The translations under genes were made by a program, and so were the position numbers. The notes under the pieces are model-generated. The model saw only the letters and a program-made list of their open reading frames with translations. It made no database searches and had not been told where the DNA came from. Shown here piece after piece: positions 7,904 to 15,998 of a DNA stretch of 23,109 nucleotides; positions within the stretch are counted from its first letter, which is position 1; each line of letters opens with the position of its first letter. Where the stretch lies: NCBI GenBank assembly GCA_946183625.1, contig CAMHCL010000010.1:1-23109 (forward strand), read 5' to 3'. This stretch comes from an uncultured Lachnospiraceae bacterium (GTDB lineage: Bacteria > Bacillota > Clostridia > Lachnospirales > Lachnospiraceae).

Positions 7904-7986
7904 ACATCCAAATCATCATGATATCTGCTCGTCACGATTTGAGGCGCGAGCCGCGTGACGAGCAGATATCATGATGATGCGGATGT
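7904..7986. repeat. 83-bp near-perfect palindrome between divergent genes
   Basis: A 25-bp arm (7912-7936, starting ATCATCATGATATCTG and ending CTCGTCACG) is the exact reverse complement of 7954-7978. After a 2x2 mismatch, the match resumes for six more pairs (7904-7909 with 7981-7986). The 17-base loop (7937-7953) can itself form GGC-GCGA-GCC, a small GNRA-type hairpin. It lies between two divergent promoters and has no T-run beside it on either strand, so it does not read as a terminator. It is more GC-rich than the flanking AT-rich DNA, which suggests an inserted palindromic unit. Confidence 0.92.
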
Positions 7987-7994
7987 AATATACT

Positions 7995-8023
7995 TTGACA
8001 CACGATTGATAATATAATAAAAT
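7995..8023 (+). promoter_or_regulatory. Promoter of the PAP2-glycosyltransferase pair
   Basis: A consensus -35 TTGACA (7995-8000) is followed after exactly 17 bp by TAAAAT (8018-8023). Transcription would start near 8030, about 28 bp before the PAP2 start codon. It begins nine bases to the right of the palindrome. Confidence 0.75.
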
Positions 8024-8057
8024 TATGTAGTATTTCGTATATTTAAGGAAGAAAACT

Positions 8058-8735
8058 ATGCTTTCATTTATAAAGAAAAATCCATACGTTTTATGGATTC
8101 TCTACATACCGGCATACTTCGCCACATTTATTGCTCTGGAGAAGCGCACAGATGTAGACTTCCACATTATCCACAGCGTTCTGGACGATAAGATTCCTTT
8201 CTGCGAATTCTTCATCATTCCATATTACATGTGGTTTGCTTTTGTGTTCATAACTGTCGGAATCCTGATATTAAAAGATAAGAAGGAATTCAACCTGATG
8301 GCATGGCATCTGGCTCTTGGAATGACAGTATTCCTACTGGTTTCATGGCTGTATCCGAACAAGCTGGAGCTCAGGCCTGATACCTTCCCTAGAGAGAACA
8401 TTTTTACAAATATCGTAAGATTCCTGTATTCACAGGATACTGATACAAATGTACTGCCAAGCATTCACGTTTATAACTCACTGTCAGTCACAATCGGTAT
8501 GCTGAGGTGTAAAGTCAGCAAGGACAGAATATGGGTGAAGATGATCTATGTCACTCTCACAACACTCATTATCATGTCCACAGTTTTCCTGAAGCAGCAT
8601 TCTATTATAGATGTGATAACCGCTATCTTCATGGGTGTCATATTCTATACAGCAGTTTATGTTATCGCACCTGCCATCCAGAGCAGAAGCGTTAAAGAAG
8701 AACAGGCCGTACTACAGGAAAGCGAATCAGCATAA
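8058..8735 (+). CDS. PAP2-superfamily membrane phosphatase
   Basis: This 225-residue integral membrane protein is probably a lipid phosphatase or phosphotransferase of the PAP2 (type 2 phosphatidic acid phosphatase) superfamily. Hydrophobic helices lie near residues 10-28, 53-72, 80-98, 140-155, 160-178 and 185-205. Two of the three signature motifs are clear: LPSIHVYNS (His137) and KQHSIIDV (His181, Asp185). The first motif (K-x6-RP) is not canonical, but an ELRPDTFPREN segment (from about residue 98) lies at the expected place. This is typical of the 'PAP2-like' branch related to inositol-phosphotransferases. AAGGA precedes the ATG at a normal distance. The glycosyltransferase starts 23 bp after its stop, so the two likely act on the same lipid-linked or cell-envelope substrate, although the substrate is unknown. 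Confidence 0.85.
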   Translation: MLSFIKKNPYVLWILYIPAYFATFIALEKRTDVDFHIIHSVLDDKIPFCEFFIIPYYMWFAFVFITVGILILKDKKEFNLMAWHLALGMTVFLLVSWLYPNKLELRPDTFPRENIFTNIVRFLYSQDTDTNVLPSIHVYNSLSVTIGMLRCKVSKDRIWVKMIYVTLTTLIIMSTVFLKQHSIIDVITAIFMGVIFYTAVYVIAPAIQSRSVKEEQAVLQESESA

Positions 8736-8758
8736 AAAAAGTATAGCAAGGATAAATT

Positions 8759-9811
8759 ATGAATAAAGAAAAGCCTGATGTTTCAATAAATAATAGACCT
8801 ATTCTGACTATAGCAATCCCTTGCTATAATTCAGAGAAATATATGGACCGTGCCATACGTTCAACTATCATTCCAGTAAACGGAATTGAGGTTATCATAG
8901 TTGACGATGGTTCTACTGATAAGACAGCCGAAAAGGCTGACAGCTACCAACGCCAGTACCCTGATCAGATAAGAGTCATTCATCAGGAGAATGGTGGTCA
9001 CGGTGACGCTGTAATGACCGGACTTAAAAACGCCAGAGGACTGTATTACAAGGTTCTGGATTCTGATGACTGGTTAAGCCGCAAAGCACTTATGGCTACC
9101 GTTGGATTCCTTACCAGCAACGCTCAGGTGGAACAGTATTTCGACATGCTCATCTGCGACTATGTTTATGAGAAGGTGGGCGTAAAGAGGAAGCGTCGTG
9201 TCAACTACAAGCAGGTAATGCCTGTGCGCACAACCTTCACCTGGTCTTCCATCGGCAGATTTAAGCCATGGGAGAATATTCTGATGCACTCTGTCATCTA
9301 TAGAACAGAGCTGCTCCACAAATGCAAACTTGATATGCCAAAGCATACATTTTACGTTGATAACATCTATGTATATCATCCTCTTCCATATGTTAAGAAC
9401 CTGTATTATCTGGACGTTGATCTCTACCATTACTACATAGGGCGTAACGACCAGAGCGTAAATGAGCAGGTCATGATGGGAAGGATCGACCAGCAGCTCC
9501 TGGTTACCAGGCTGCTCATAGAGGATCACTCTCTCAGGAACATCGAGAACCGCAAGCTTCGTCGTTACATGAGTGAATACCTGGCCGTAATGATGGCCGT
9601 ATCCACTGCATTTCTCATAAAAATAGGGACCAAAGAGTCCCTGGCGAAAAGAGACGAACTTTGGTCCTATCTTAAAAACGAATATCCCATCCAGTATAAG
9701 TATGTAAATCATAGATTTCTCGGGCACGCACTCCAGATGAAAAGCTTTTTAGGAGAGAGAATAATCAAACTAGGTTATGAGGTTGCCCAGAAAATGATGG
9801 GATTTAACTAA
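8759..9811 (+). CDS. Family 2 glycosyltransferase
   Basis: This 350-residue GT-A fold enzyme should transfer a sugar from a nucleotide-sugar donor to an envelope lipid or polysaccharide. The N-terminal half shows the family 2 pattern: LTIAIPCYNSEKYMDRAI, VIIVDDGSTDKT (Asp49, Asp50) and the metal-binding DSDDW (101-105). The C-terminal half is basic and Tyr-rich with no confident membrane helix, so it is probably a peripheral cytoplasmic enzyme rather than a DPM1/GtrB-type membrane enzyme. ATG 8759 is preceded by AAGGA. It is the second gene of a pair with the PAP2 protein. It ends 36 bp from the convergent heptad-repeat lipoprotein gene, and I see no clear terminator hairpin in that gap. Confidence 0.9.
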   Translation: MNKEKPDVSINNRPILTIAIPCYNSEKYMDRAIRSTIIPVNGIEVIIVDDGSTDKTAEKADSYQRQYPDQIRVIHQENGGHGDAVMTGLKNARGLYYKVLDSDDWLSRKALMATVGFLTSNAQVEQYFDMLICDYVYEKVGVKRKRRVNYKQVMPVRTTFTWSSIGRFKPWENILMHSVIYRTELLHKCKLDMPKHTFYVDNIYVYHPLPYVKNLYYLDVDLYHYYIGRNDQSVNEQVMMGRIDQQLLVTRLLIEDHSLRNIENRKLRRYMSEYLAVMMAVSTAFLIKIGTKESLAKRDELWSYLKNEYPIQYKYVNHRFLGHALQMKSFLGERIIKLGYEVAQKMMGFN

Positions 9812-9847
9812 ATTTTAAATCAACAAAATATCTGTAAAATGTACTGA

Positions 9848-12436
9848 CTACTTGTCCTGCACGGCATCGGTCTTGATGATGAATTTGACCTCTCCGGTCA
9901 TACCATCTGAGATACCTGCGAAGGACTGGTACTTATCACCGGCTTCCTTGACAGTCTTAAGTTTCTTGTCAAAGTCTTCAGCCTTTTCTTCTGCATCGTT
10001 CATCCTGTCGATGATCTTGACAGTACCTTGCTTTAATTGTTCAGCGCCGTTTGTTAATGCTCCACTGTTTTGTGACAGAGTATTAGCACCGGCGTTTAAT
10101 TCATTTACACCAGCCTTAAGTGTTACAGTTCCGTTATAAAGTGTAGAGGCTCCACTATCTAACTGATGCATTCCTACTGTAAGTGTAGATGCTCCATCAT
10201 CCAGCTTTCCAAGTCCTACAAGCAGACTTCCTGTACCATTCTTAAGTGTACCTGCACCCTCTGCAAGAGATGCAGCTCCTGTTTCAAGAGATTTAGCTCC
10301 TGCTGCCAGCTGCTCAGTTCCGCCTGAAAGAGTACCAGCACCCTTTGACAGTTCATTTGAACCAGTCTTAAGAGAACCAGCTCCCTTAGCAAGAGAGTCA
10401 GTTCCTGCTGCAAGTGTGGATGCACCTGTATTAAGGGTATCAAGCCCTGACGCAACCTGTGATGTTCCATTTGCAAGTCCTTCAGTTCCTGCTTTAAGTT
10501 CTGTAAGCTGTTTATCAAATTCACCCAGTTTCTTACCAACACCATCCAGTGTCACTGCAGATCCGGCCTTTGCATAGGCACCTGCTACATTTGATACTGT
10601 ACTGGACAGATTATTGCTAAGTGTCTGGTTAGCTGTTGCCAATGCATTAAATTTTGCACCACCATCTGATACTGCGCTTGTTGCTGCTGATGTTGCTGCG
10701 CTCTGTGCTGCACTCTGAACAGCGCTCTCTGCTGTGCTTCGTGCTGCATCTGCTGCAGCAGCTGCTATATCAGCATCTCCTGTGGATTCTAATACTGAAG
10801 CATAAACAGAATCATATACATCCTGACAGTCACTAACACTAGAAGCAACTGCATTTCCTACATATGTTGCTATATTTCCTTCTGCATTTCCATAGTATGC
10901 TGCTCCATCTGCTGCGGCTGTCTGTATAGCGCCAACGCCTAAGCTTCCTGCCACATAAGATGTAGTATCTGTACCAAGGATTGCTTCTGCTTTACCTGCA
11001 ACTACTGATGGATCTACCTCTTCCTTCTTGGCCTCGTCCATCATTCCACTTAAATCTATGGCCTGAACCTTATCATTTAACTGTTTTGCTCCATCACTTA
11101 CCTTCTTTGCTCCGTCATAAGCCTGCTTTGTACCTGCAGAGAGACTCTTTGCACCCTTATCAACAGTGTCTGTTCCTTCTGAAAGCTTAGCTGCACCAGC
11201 TGAAAGTGTTTTAGCTCCATCGGCTACGGACTTGGCACCACCCTTTACAGTATCTGCACCATTCTTAAGAGTCGTGCTTCCAGCCTTGACAGCACCGGCA
11301 CCATCGCTGAGCTTCTTTGCTCCTTCATCAAGGGATGCTGCTCCTGAATAAGCAGAATCCATACCGTTCTTTAATTCATCTGCACCCTTAGCTGCTGAGT
11401 TAAGTCCTGTGCTGAGTTTTCCTGCACCGTCTGTAAGTGTTTCCGTACCTGTTGCAAGCTTGCCTGTGCCTGCTGCTATCTTGTCAGCACCTTCAGTGTA
11501 CTTCTCTACTCCATCTACAAGGCTGTCCATACCATCACTGTAAGCCTGGGTAACGTCGTCAACCTCGTCAGTTATCTCTTCAACGTCTATATCCTCTGCG
11601 ATGTCCTTATCCTTGAGAAGATTTGTTGAAGCAACTGTAACTGTTGATTCCAGTTCGAAGCTGTCTGTCCATGCTTCTACTTCGAAATAGTCTGGAAGCA
11701 CTACTTCCTTCTCATCAAGTCCGAGGCTTTCTGTGAGTCCTGGAACTCCCATTCCAACTACTATATATCTGCTTCCGTCTGAGATAACACGACCGTTCTC
11801 AACCTGTACATTTGAGAAATCATCTTCACTCATTATCACGCCTGTTGCCATAACAAATGGAGTGTATACGTCCTGATATTTCGAATTGTTTTTATATTCA
11901 TACCTGATCTTTACCTGCCCCTGCTTTCCAAGCATGTCTTCAGGTTCCATTTCCTTGCCATCCAGGAAGTAGGTAACTTTAAGTTCTACAGGTGGCTTCT
12001 CTTCAGTTTTTCCCTGATAATAGATATCGCTGCCATCGGCCTGCCATACCATCTTACCATTCTTCTCTTCGTAGTCCTCATAGCCTTTTACATTTTCTAT
12101 GTCTTCCAGGGTACTTTCGTCTGTGATTTCAGCTGCGCCTTCTGGATTCTTCAGCCATTCACTTACTATAACTTCCTTGTCAGAACCACTGGCATCGGCC
12201 ATGATATAAACTGTTTCATCCTTTGCCGAATCAGAATCTCCGCCTGCATTTACTGACTTGCTGATTACTTCAGTAAGGTCATCCGTCACATTTTCCGACT
12301 CTGCATCTGATGCTTCATCTACAGTATTTACAACCTCTGTTTCCTGATTCTTAGTGCCGCAGCCGGATGTTCCCAGTACACATGCTGCACAAAGAGACAT
12401 TGCTATATATTTTTTATACAACCGCATGTTTCTCAT
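9848..12436 (-). CDS. Lipoprotein with Leu/Gly heptad repeats (YhgE/Pip-like repeat domain)
   Basis: The product has 862 residues counted from ATG 12436, chosen because AAGGAG lies about ten bases upstream and because it gives a signal peptide with lipobox LGTSGC. The frame extends 18 codons further without a ribosome site. Residues about 100-290 form a mixed region. Residues about 307-450 and 649-802 are two long blocks of the x-x-x-Leu-x-x-Gly heptad known from YhgE/Pip-type proteins (for example GAKSLETGAASLAEGAGTL). Between them lies an Ala/Ser-rich segment of about 200 residues (QSAAQSAATSAATSA). Unlike YhgE, no membrane segments are visible after the signal peptide, so it should be tethered outside the membrane by lipid. 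It overlaps the MMPL transporter gene by 23 bp, implying coupled translation and a shared job. Which cargo they handle is unknown. Confidence 0.85.
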   Translation of the reverse strand: MRNMRLYKKYIAMSLCAACVLGTSGCGTKNQETEVVNTVDEASDAESENVTDDLTEVISKSVNAGGDSDSAKDETVYIMADASGSDKEVIVSEWLKNPEGAAEITDESTLEDIENVKGYEDYEEKNGKMVWQADGSDIYYQGKTEEKPPVELKVTYFLDGKEMEPEDMLGKQGQVKIRYEYKNNSKYQDVYTPFVMATGVIMSEDDFSNVQVENGRVISDGSRYIVVGMGVPGLTESLGLDEKEVVLPDYFEVEAWTDSFELESTVTVASTNLLKDKDIAEDIDVEEITDEVDDVTQAYSDGMDSLVDGVEKYTEGADKIAAGTGKLATGTETLTDGAGKLSTGLNSAAKGADELKNGMDSAYSGAASLDEGAKKLSDGAGAVKAGSTTLKNGADTVKGGAKSVADGAKTLSAGAAKLSEGTDTVDKGAKSLSAGTKQAYDGAKKVSDGAKQLNDKVQAIDLSGMMDEAKKEEVDPSVVAGKAEAILGTDTTSYVAGSLGVGAIQTAAADGAAYYGNAEGNIATYVGNAVASSVSDCQDVYDSVYASVLESTGDADIAAAAADAARSTAESAVQSAAQSAATSAATSAVSDGGAKFNALATANQTLSNNLSSTVSNVAGAYAKAGSAVTLDGVGKKLGEFDKQLTELKAGTEGLANGTSQVASGLDTLNTGASTLAAGTDSLAKGAGSLKTGSNELSKGAGTLSGGTEQLAAGAKSLETGAASLAEGAGTLKNGTGSLLVGLGKLDDGASTLTVGMHQLDSGASTLYNGTVTLKAGVNELNAGANTLSQNSGALTNGAEQLKQGTVKIIDRMNDAEEKAEDFDKKLKTVKEAGDKYQSFAGISDGMTGEVKFIIKTDAVQDK

Positions 12437-14534
12437 AATTATATGACTCCTTTCCAGTTCTCTTATCAGCTTCTTTATTACGAAATCCAACCGATGTATG
12501 GACTATTAGTCCATCAAAAACTCTAAGTACTGCAGGCAGCAGCAGAACAACCACAAACATACTGATGATTGCGCCTCTTGCCATCAGCACACATAAGGAG
12601 CTGATCATATCTATATCCGAATAAATTCCAACGCCAAATGTAGCAGCGAAGAATGATAAAGCACTGACTATTATCGAACCCATTGAAGTACGAAGTGCAC
12701 TGGTAACCGCTTCCTTCTTCGACTCTCCGGCGTATCTTGCAACCTTATATTTATTTGTCATGAGTATCGCATAATCCACAGTAGAACCAAGCTGTATAGT
12801 GCCTATTACAATTGATGCAACGAAAGGCAATGTAGCTCCTGTGTAATGAGGAATACCCATATTGATAAATATTGCAAACTCTATAACTGATACCAATAGA
12901 ACCGGCAGTGATGCCGACTTAAATACCAGCAGGATTATAATGGCAACCAGAAGTATTGATACTGAATTAACAACGCTGAAATCATGATCTGTAACACGTA
13001 TCAGATCTTCAGTACATGGTGCCTCTCCTATAAGCATTCCTGACTCATCATATTTATCCAGTATTTCATTTATCTCATCGCATTGAGCATTTACTTCGTC
13101 TGAAGCAACCTTGTACTCTGACATGATGAATATAAGCTGGTATTCTCCGTTATCCAGAACCTCTTTTATATTTTCAGGGATCATTTCCTCCGGCATTGCA
13201 GGACCAATAAGTGAATCAGTTCCAAGCACAGCCTTGACTCCCTTTACATCCTCAATTTCATCCACCATCTTACGGACTTCCTTCGAATTAATATCGGAAT
13301 CCATAAGGATCATATGTGTTGAATTCATGTTGAATTCTTCTTCCAGTTTCTTATTTGCCTGAATACATGACAGTGATTCCGGAAGTGATGAATCCAGGTT
13401 GTAATAAACCTTGTTATGTGACTGACCGTAAAATGCAGGTACGATCAGAATTGCAAAAATTATCAGGAATATGTAGAAATGTTCTACTATCCATTTACTT
13501 GGTTTCGAGAAGTCTGGAAGCAGTGGCTTATGCTTCGTCTTCATCAGAGCCTTATCGAAACATAGGATCATTGATGGAAGAACTGTTACACATGCTATAA
13601 CTCCCATTACAACGCCCTTGGCCATTACGATTCCCAAGTCCTTACCAAGCGTGAAGCTCATGAACATGAGTGCAACGAAACCTGCTACAGTTGTAATCGA
13701 GCTTCCCACTACGGAAACTATGGTCTTATTGATAGCTGCAGCCATAGCTTCTTTATTGTCACTGTATATTTCCTTTTCTTCCAGATAGCTATGCCACAGG
13801 AATATGGAATAATCCATGGTAACTGCCAGCTGAAGCACAGCCGCCAGAGCCTTTGTTACATAGGATATCTCTCCCATGAATACATTTGATCCCATGTTAT
13901 AAATTATCGAAAGTCCTATACTCAGTAAGAAGAATACCGGTATCAGGTACGAATCCATGGTGATCATCAGAACCGTCAGACTTAAGATTACAGCGATGCA
14001 CACATAGATAGGCACCTCTTTATCACTCAGGTTCTTAGTATCCTCAACTACTGCTGACATGCCGCCGATATAAACTCTTTCATCTGCTATGTCTCTCAGT
14101 TCCTCAATAGCATCCAGAGTCTCATCAGCTGAAAGCGTTGTGCTGTAAATGATCATCATCAGCTTTGCATCGCCAGACTCTATTGCGTCGCGGTACTTAT
14201 CCGGCAGCACCTGCACAGGTACCGATATATCCGCAACTGAGCCATACCACAGCACATCCTTTACTGCGTCAACTTCCTTCATTTCATCAGCCATTTTGCT
14301 GATTTCCTTGTCAGGCATTCCCTCAACAACTACCATCGAGAATGCTCCGGTTCCGAAATCCTTCGCCAGTATATCCTGCCCTTTCATGGTTTCGATATCC
14401 TTCGGAAGATAAGTCAGGATATCGTAATTTGTTCTTGTGTTCAGATAACCCATTAACGCCGGGATTATCAAGATAAGAGCAAGAATTAAGATTGGAACAC
14501 GGCATTTTACTACGATCTTGCCAAATCGATTCAT
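12414..14534 (-). CDS. MMPL/RND-superfamily membrane transporter
   Basis: This protein of about 706 residues belongs to the MMPL family, proton-driven exporters of lipids or amphiphiles that include the mycobacterial MmpL proteins and smaller Firmicute relatives. The start MNRFGKIVVKC at 14534 is preceded by GGGAGG nine bases upstream. The frame extends 33 codons further with no signal. The architecture is duplicated: one helix, an extracytoplasmic domain (NYDILTYLPKDIETMKG... near residues 35-170), a five-helix bundle, and the same again in the second half (second extracytoplasmic domain near 375-520). Two conserved intramembrane segments (AVTMDYSIFLWHSY and LGSTVDYAILMTNKY) carry the Asp-Tyr motif typical of the proton relay. 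The gene overlaps the downstream heptad lipoprotein, a likely periplasm-facing partner, and lies 122 bp downstream of lemA. Confidence 0.92.
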   Translation of the reverse strand: MNRFGKIVVKCRVPILILALILIIPALMGYLNTRTNYDILTYLPKDIETMKGQDILAKDFGTGAFSMVVVEGMPDKEISKMADEMKEVDAVKDVLWYGSVADISVPVQVLPDKYRDAIESGDAKLMMIIYSTTLSADETLDAIEELRDIADERVYIGGMSAVVEDTKNLSDKEVPIYVCIAVILSLTVLMITMDSYLIPVFFLLSIGLSIIYNMGSNVFMGEISYVTKALAAVLQLAVTMDYSIFLWHSYLEEKEIYSDNKEAMAAAINKTIVSVVGSSITTVAGFVALMFMSFTLGKDLGIVMAKGVVMGVIACVTVLPSMILCFDKALMKTKHKPLLPDFSKPSKWIVEHFYIFLIIFAILIVPAFYGQSHNKVYYNLDSSLPESLSCIQANKKLEEEFNMNSTHMILMDSDINSKEVRKMVDEIEDVKGVKAVLGTDSLIGPAMPEEMIPENIKEVLDNGEYQLIFIMSEYKVASDEVNAQCDEINEILDKYDESGMLIGEAPCTEDLIRVTDHDFSVVNSVSILLVAIIILLVFKSASLPVLLVSVIEFAIFINMGIPHYTGATLPFVASIVIGTIQLGSTVDYAILMTNKYKVARYAGESKKEAVTSALRTSMGSIIVSALSFFAATFGVGIYSDIDMISSLCVLMARGAIISMFVVVLLLPAVLRVFDGLIVHTSVGFRNKEADKRTGKESYNYEKHAVV

Positions 14535-14587
14535 AATTATTCGCCTCCCTTTACCACGGAGTATAAGACCGCCTTCAAAATAAGTAA

Positions 14588-14643
14588 TTAGACAAAAAGA
14601 AAGAAGTGACCAATCCATTGGACACTTCTTCAAATCTGTCTAA
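14588..14643. promoter_or_regulatory. 56-bp composite dyad between lemA and the MMPL gene
   Basis: The inner arms AAGAAGTGACCAAT (14601-14614) and ATTGGACACTTCTT (14617-14630) match in 13 of 14 positions around a CC centre. Six bases further out on each side, TTAGACA (14588-14594) and TGTCTAA (14637-14643) match perfectly at symmetrical positions. On the minus strand the inner hairpin is followed by TTTCTTTTTG, so it can act as a rho-independent terminator for lemA. The symmetrical outer arms, 54 bp upstream of the MMPL start, also fit a TetR-type operator overlapping the MMPL promoter. Which role is true cannot be settled from the sequence. Confidence 0.7.
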
Positions 14644-14656
14644 CAAAACTATGAAA

Positions 14657-15187
14657 TTAAGCCTTCTCCTTATAAGTTGGCGTATAAACAAATATCTCCT
14701 TGCTACTCTTCTTCTGATAACTTGCGATAAGACTTGCAGGAAAAACAGATATATAACTGTTAAATGCATTGGCCGCCTTATTGTAAGCCAGCGACGCCGG
14801 AACTATCTCCTCCGTAAACTTATCAAGCTTAGTCAAATGTGCTGACGCCTTCTCATCCTCTCTTATCTCCGGATGCTTCTCCAACACCTCATCCAGTTCA
14901 TTCTTCTGTTTTTCTATCTTTGTACATTTAGCCATCTGCAGTGTAGCACTCATACCAATCACCATCATACCGATATCTTCAGGCTCGATAGTGTGTTCTA
15001 TCTTCTTCTCATCTAAAACCTCGGCGACACATTTTAACTTATGATTATTGTCCCATATCAAAGTATCTATCTCAGACCCCAGGTCCTTGGCCTTCAGGTC
15101 GAGCTTGCCAATTTTGTTAGAGCATACGATTATAATGGTGCATACTATTACAAGCAGGACTATCATAACAGCAATAAAAGGAATCAA
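14657..15187 (-). CDS. lemA: LemA family protein
   Basis: This 176-residue protein has one N-terminal membrane helix (about 2-24) and a long helical domain. The C-terminal family signature is visible: YNKAANAFNSYISVFPASLIASY, the usual 'YN...FN...I..FP..LIA' pattern. Length matches the family (about 180). LemA proteins are membrane-anchored helical-bundle proteins of unsettled function. The start is a TTG at 15187 preceded by AGGGGG about ten bases upstream. An in-frame ATG (residue 8) has no ribosome site and would cut into the membrane helix. It is divergent from the TetR gene (79-base gap to its preferred start) and upstream of the MMPL/heptad-lipoprotein pair on the same strand, so it may belong to the same TetR-controlled group. 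Confidence 0.88.
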   Translation of the reverse strand: MIPFIAVMIVLLVIVCTIIIVCSNKIGKLDLKAKDLGSEIDTLIWDNNHKLKCVAEVLDEKKIEHTIEPEDIGMMVIGMSATLQMAKCTKIEKQKNELDEVLEKHPEIREDEKASAHLTKLDKFTEEIVPASLAYNKAANAFNSYISVFPASLIASYQKKSSKEIFVYTPTYKEKA

Positions 15188-15266
15188 TTTAAGTTACCCC
15201 CTCTTTACAACCTACATTTCATATAATAACATATTTATATTATATTAACTACTGGAGGAAATGTAT

Positions 15267-15833
15267 ATGTCAGAATCAAATGATACTAAAAAAGCCATTG
15301 CCGACAGTCTTATTAAGTTATGTAAGGAACGTCCCTTCGACAAGATCACCGTCAGAGATATCTCCGAAGACTGCGGAGTCAACCGTCAGACCTTCTATTA
15401 TCATTTCATGGATAAGTTCGATCTTCTGGAATGGATTTATATAGAAATGCTTCTGAATACTAACCTGAAGGATGTATCCTTCGATAACTGGGTGGAGTGT
15501 CTGACCAAAGCGCTCAACTGCATGAAGGACGAGCAGCGCTTCTACGTAAATACTATCAATCATGCAGAGGACTACATCAGAAAATTCGCACTGAAGCATC
15601 TAGAGAAGGTCTTTACAGATGCCATCGATCAGCTGGATGAAAATAATCATGTCGATAACACCAACCGAAGATTCATCTCCAGATTCTTTGCTCACGGAGT
15701 CTCAGGTATCATCATTGAGTGGGTTGAGCACAACATGGACGAATCCCCGGAATTAATAGCCGAATGTATGGAGACTCTTCTGATCAGCTGTGAAAAAGCT
15801 GCATATAATCACGTGTCCGAGGAAGGCATTTAA
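15267..15833 (+). CDS. TetR family transcriptional regulator (DhaS-like)
   Basis: This DNA-binding regulator has 188 residues from ATG 15267. I prefer this start because GGAGG lies eight bases upstream, whereas ATG 15261 is only two bases from it. The N-terminal TetR domain is clear: KKAIADSLIKLC, FDKITVRDISEDCGVNRQTFYYHF (helix-turn-helix about residues 25-48), then DKFDLLEWIY. The C-terminal part resembles the DhaS-type TetR ligand domain (LISCEKAAYNH end). It is divergent from lemA and thus from the MMPL export-like cassette. Regulation of that cassette is an inference from position. The short AT-rich intergenic region (15188-15266) must hold both promoters, but I cannot place them confidently. 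No copy of the 14588-14643 dyad is seen there. Confidence 0.9.
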   Translation: MSESNDTKKAIADSLIKLCKERPFDKITVRDISEDCGVNRQTFYYHFMDKFDLLEWIYIEMLLNTNLKDVSFDNWVECLTKALNCMKDEQRFYVNTINHAEDYIRKFALKHLEKVFTDAIDQLDENNHVDNTNRRFISRFFAHGVSGIIIEWVEHNMDESPELIAECMETLLISCEKAAYNHVSEEGI

Positions 15834-15906
15834 GCATTCTATATACAATTAAGCATTACATATGAAATATGATGCAAAAAAATCTCTGATTTACATAAAG
15901 TCTCTC

Positions 15907-15948
15907 TTGATTTTGCATATTTCCTACTATATAATGGTATTTTAGTAG
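15907..15948 (+). promoter_or_regulatory. Promoter of the M23 hydrolase gene, with flanking dyad
   Basis: TTGATT (15907-15912) and a perfect TATAAT (15930-15935) are separated by 17 bp. A short inverted repeat CTACTA (15924-15929) / TAGTAG (15943-15948) brackets the -10. A second one, ATGCAAAA (15872-15879) / TTTTGCAT (15911-15918), reaches into the spacer. The rest of the gap after the TetR gene is AT-rich with nothing else recognisable. Confidence 0.7.
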
Positions 15949-15998
15949 ACATAATATTTATTGTTATGGAAACCACATTTTATTGTGAGGAGAAATCA

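Noticed and set aside
7904..7986. Rho-independent terminator
   Set aside because: It sits between divergent promoters and lacks a T-run on either strand.
9074..9727. Minus-strand 217-codon frame opposite the glycosyltransferase
   Set aside because: It is a shadow of the conserved GT2 gene, with no ribosome site and no recognisable domain.
10216..11351. Several alternate-frame ORFs in the heptad lipoprotein gene, on both strands
   Set aside because: They arise from the 21-bp periodicity of the heptad-coding DNA and have Leu/Gln/His-biased compositions with no start signals.
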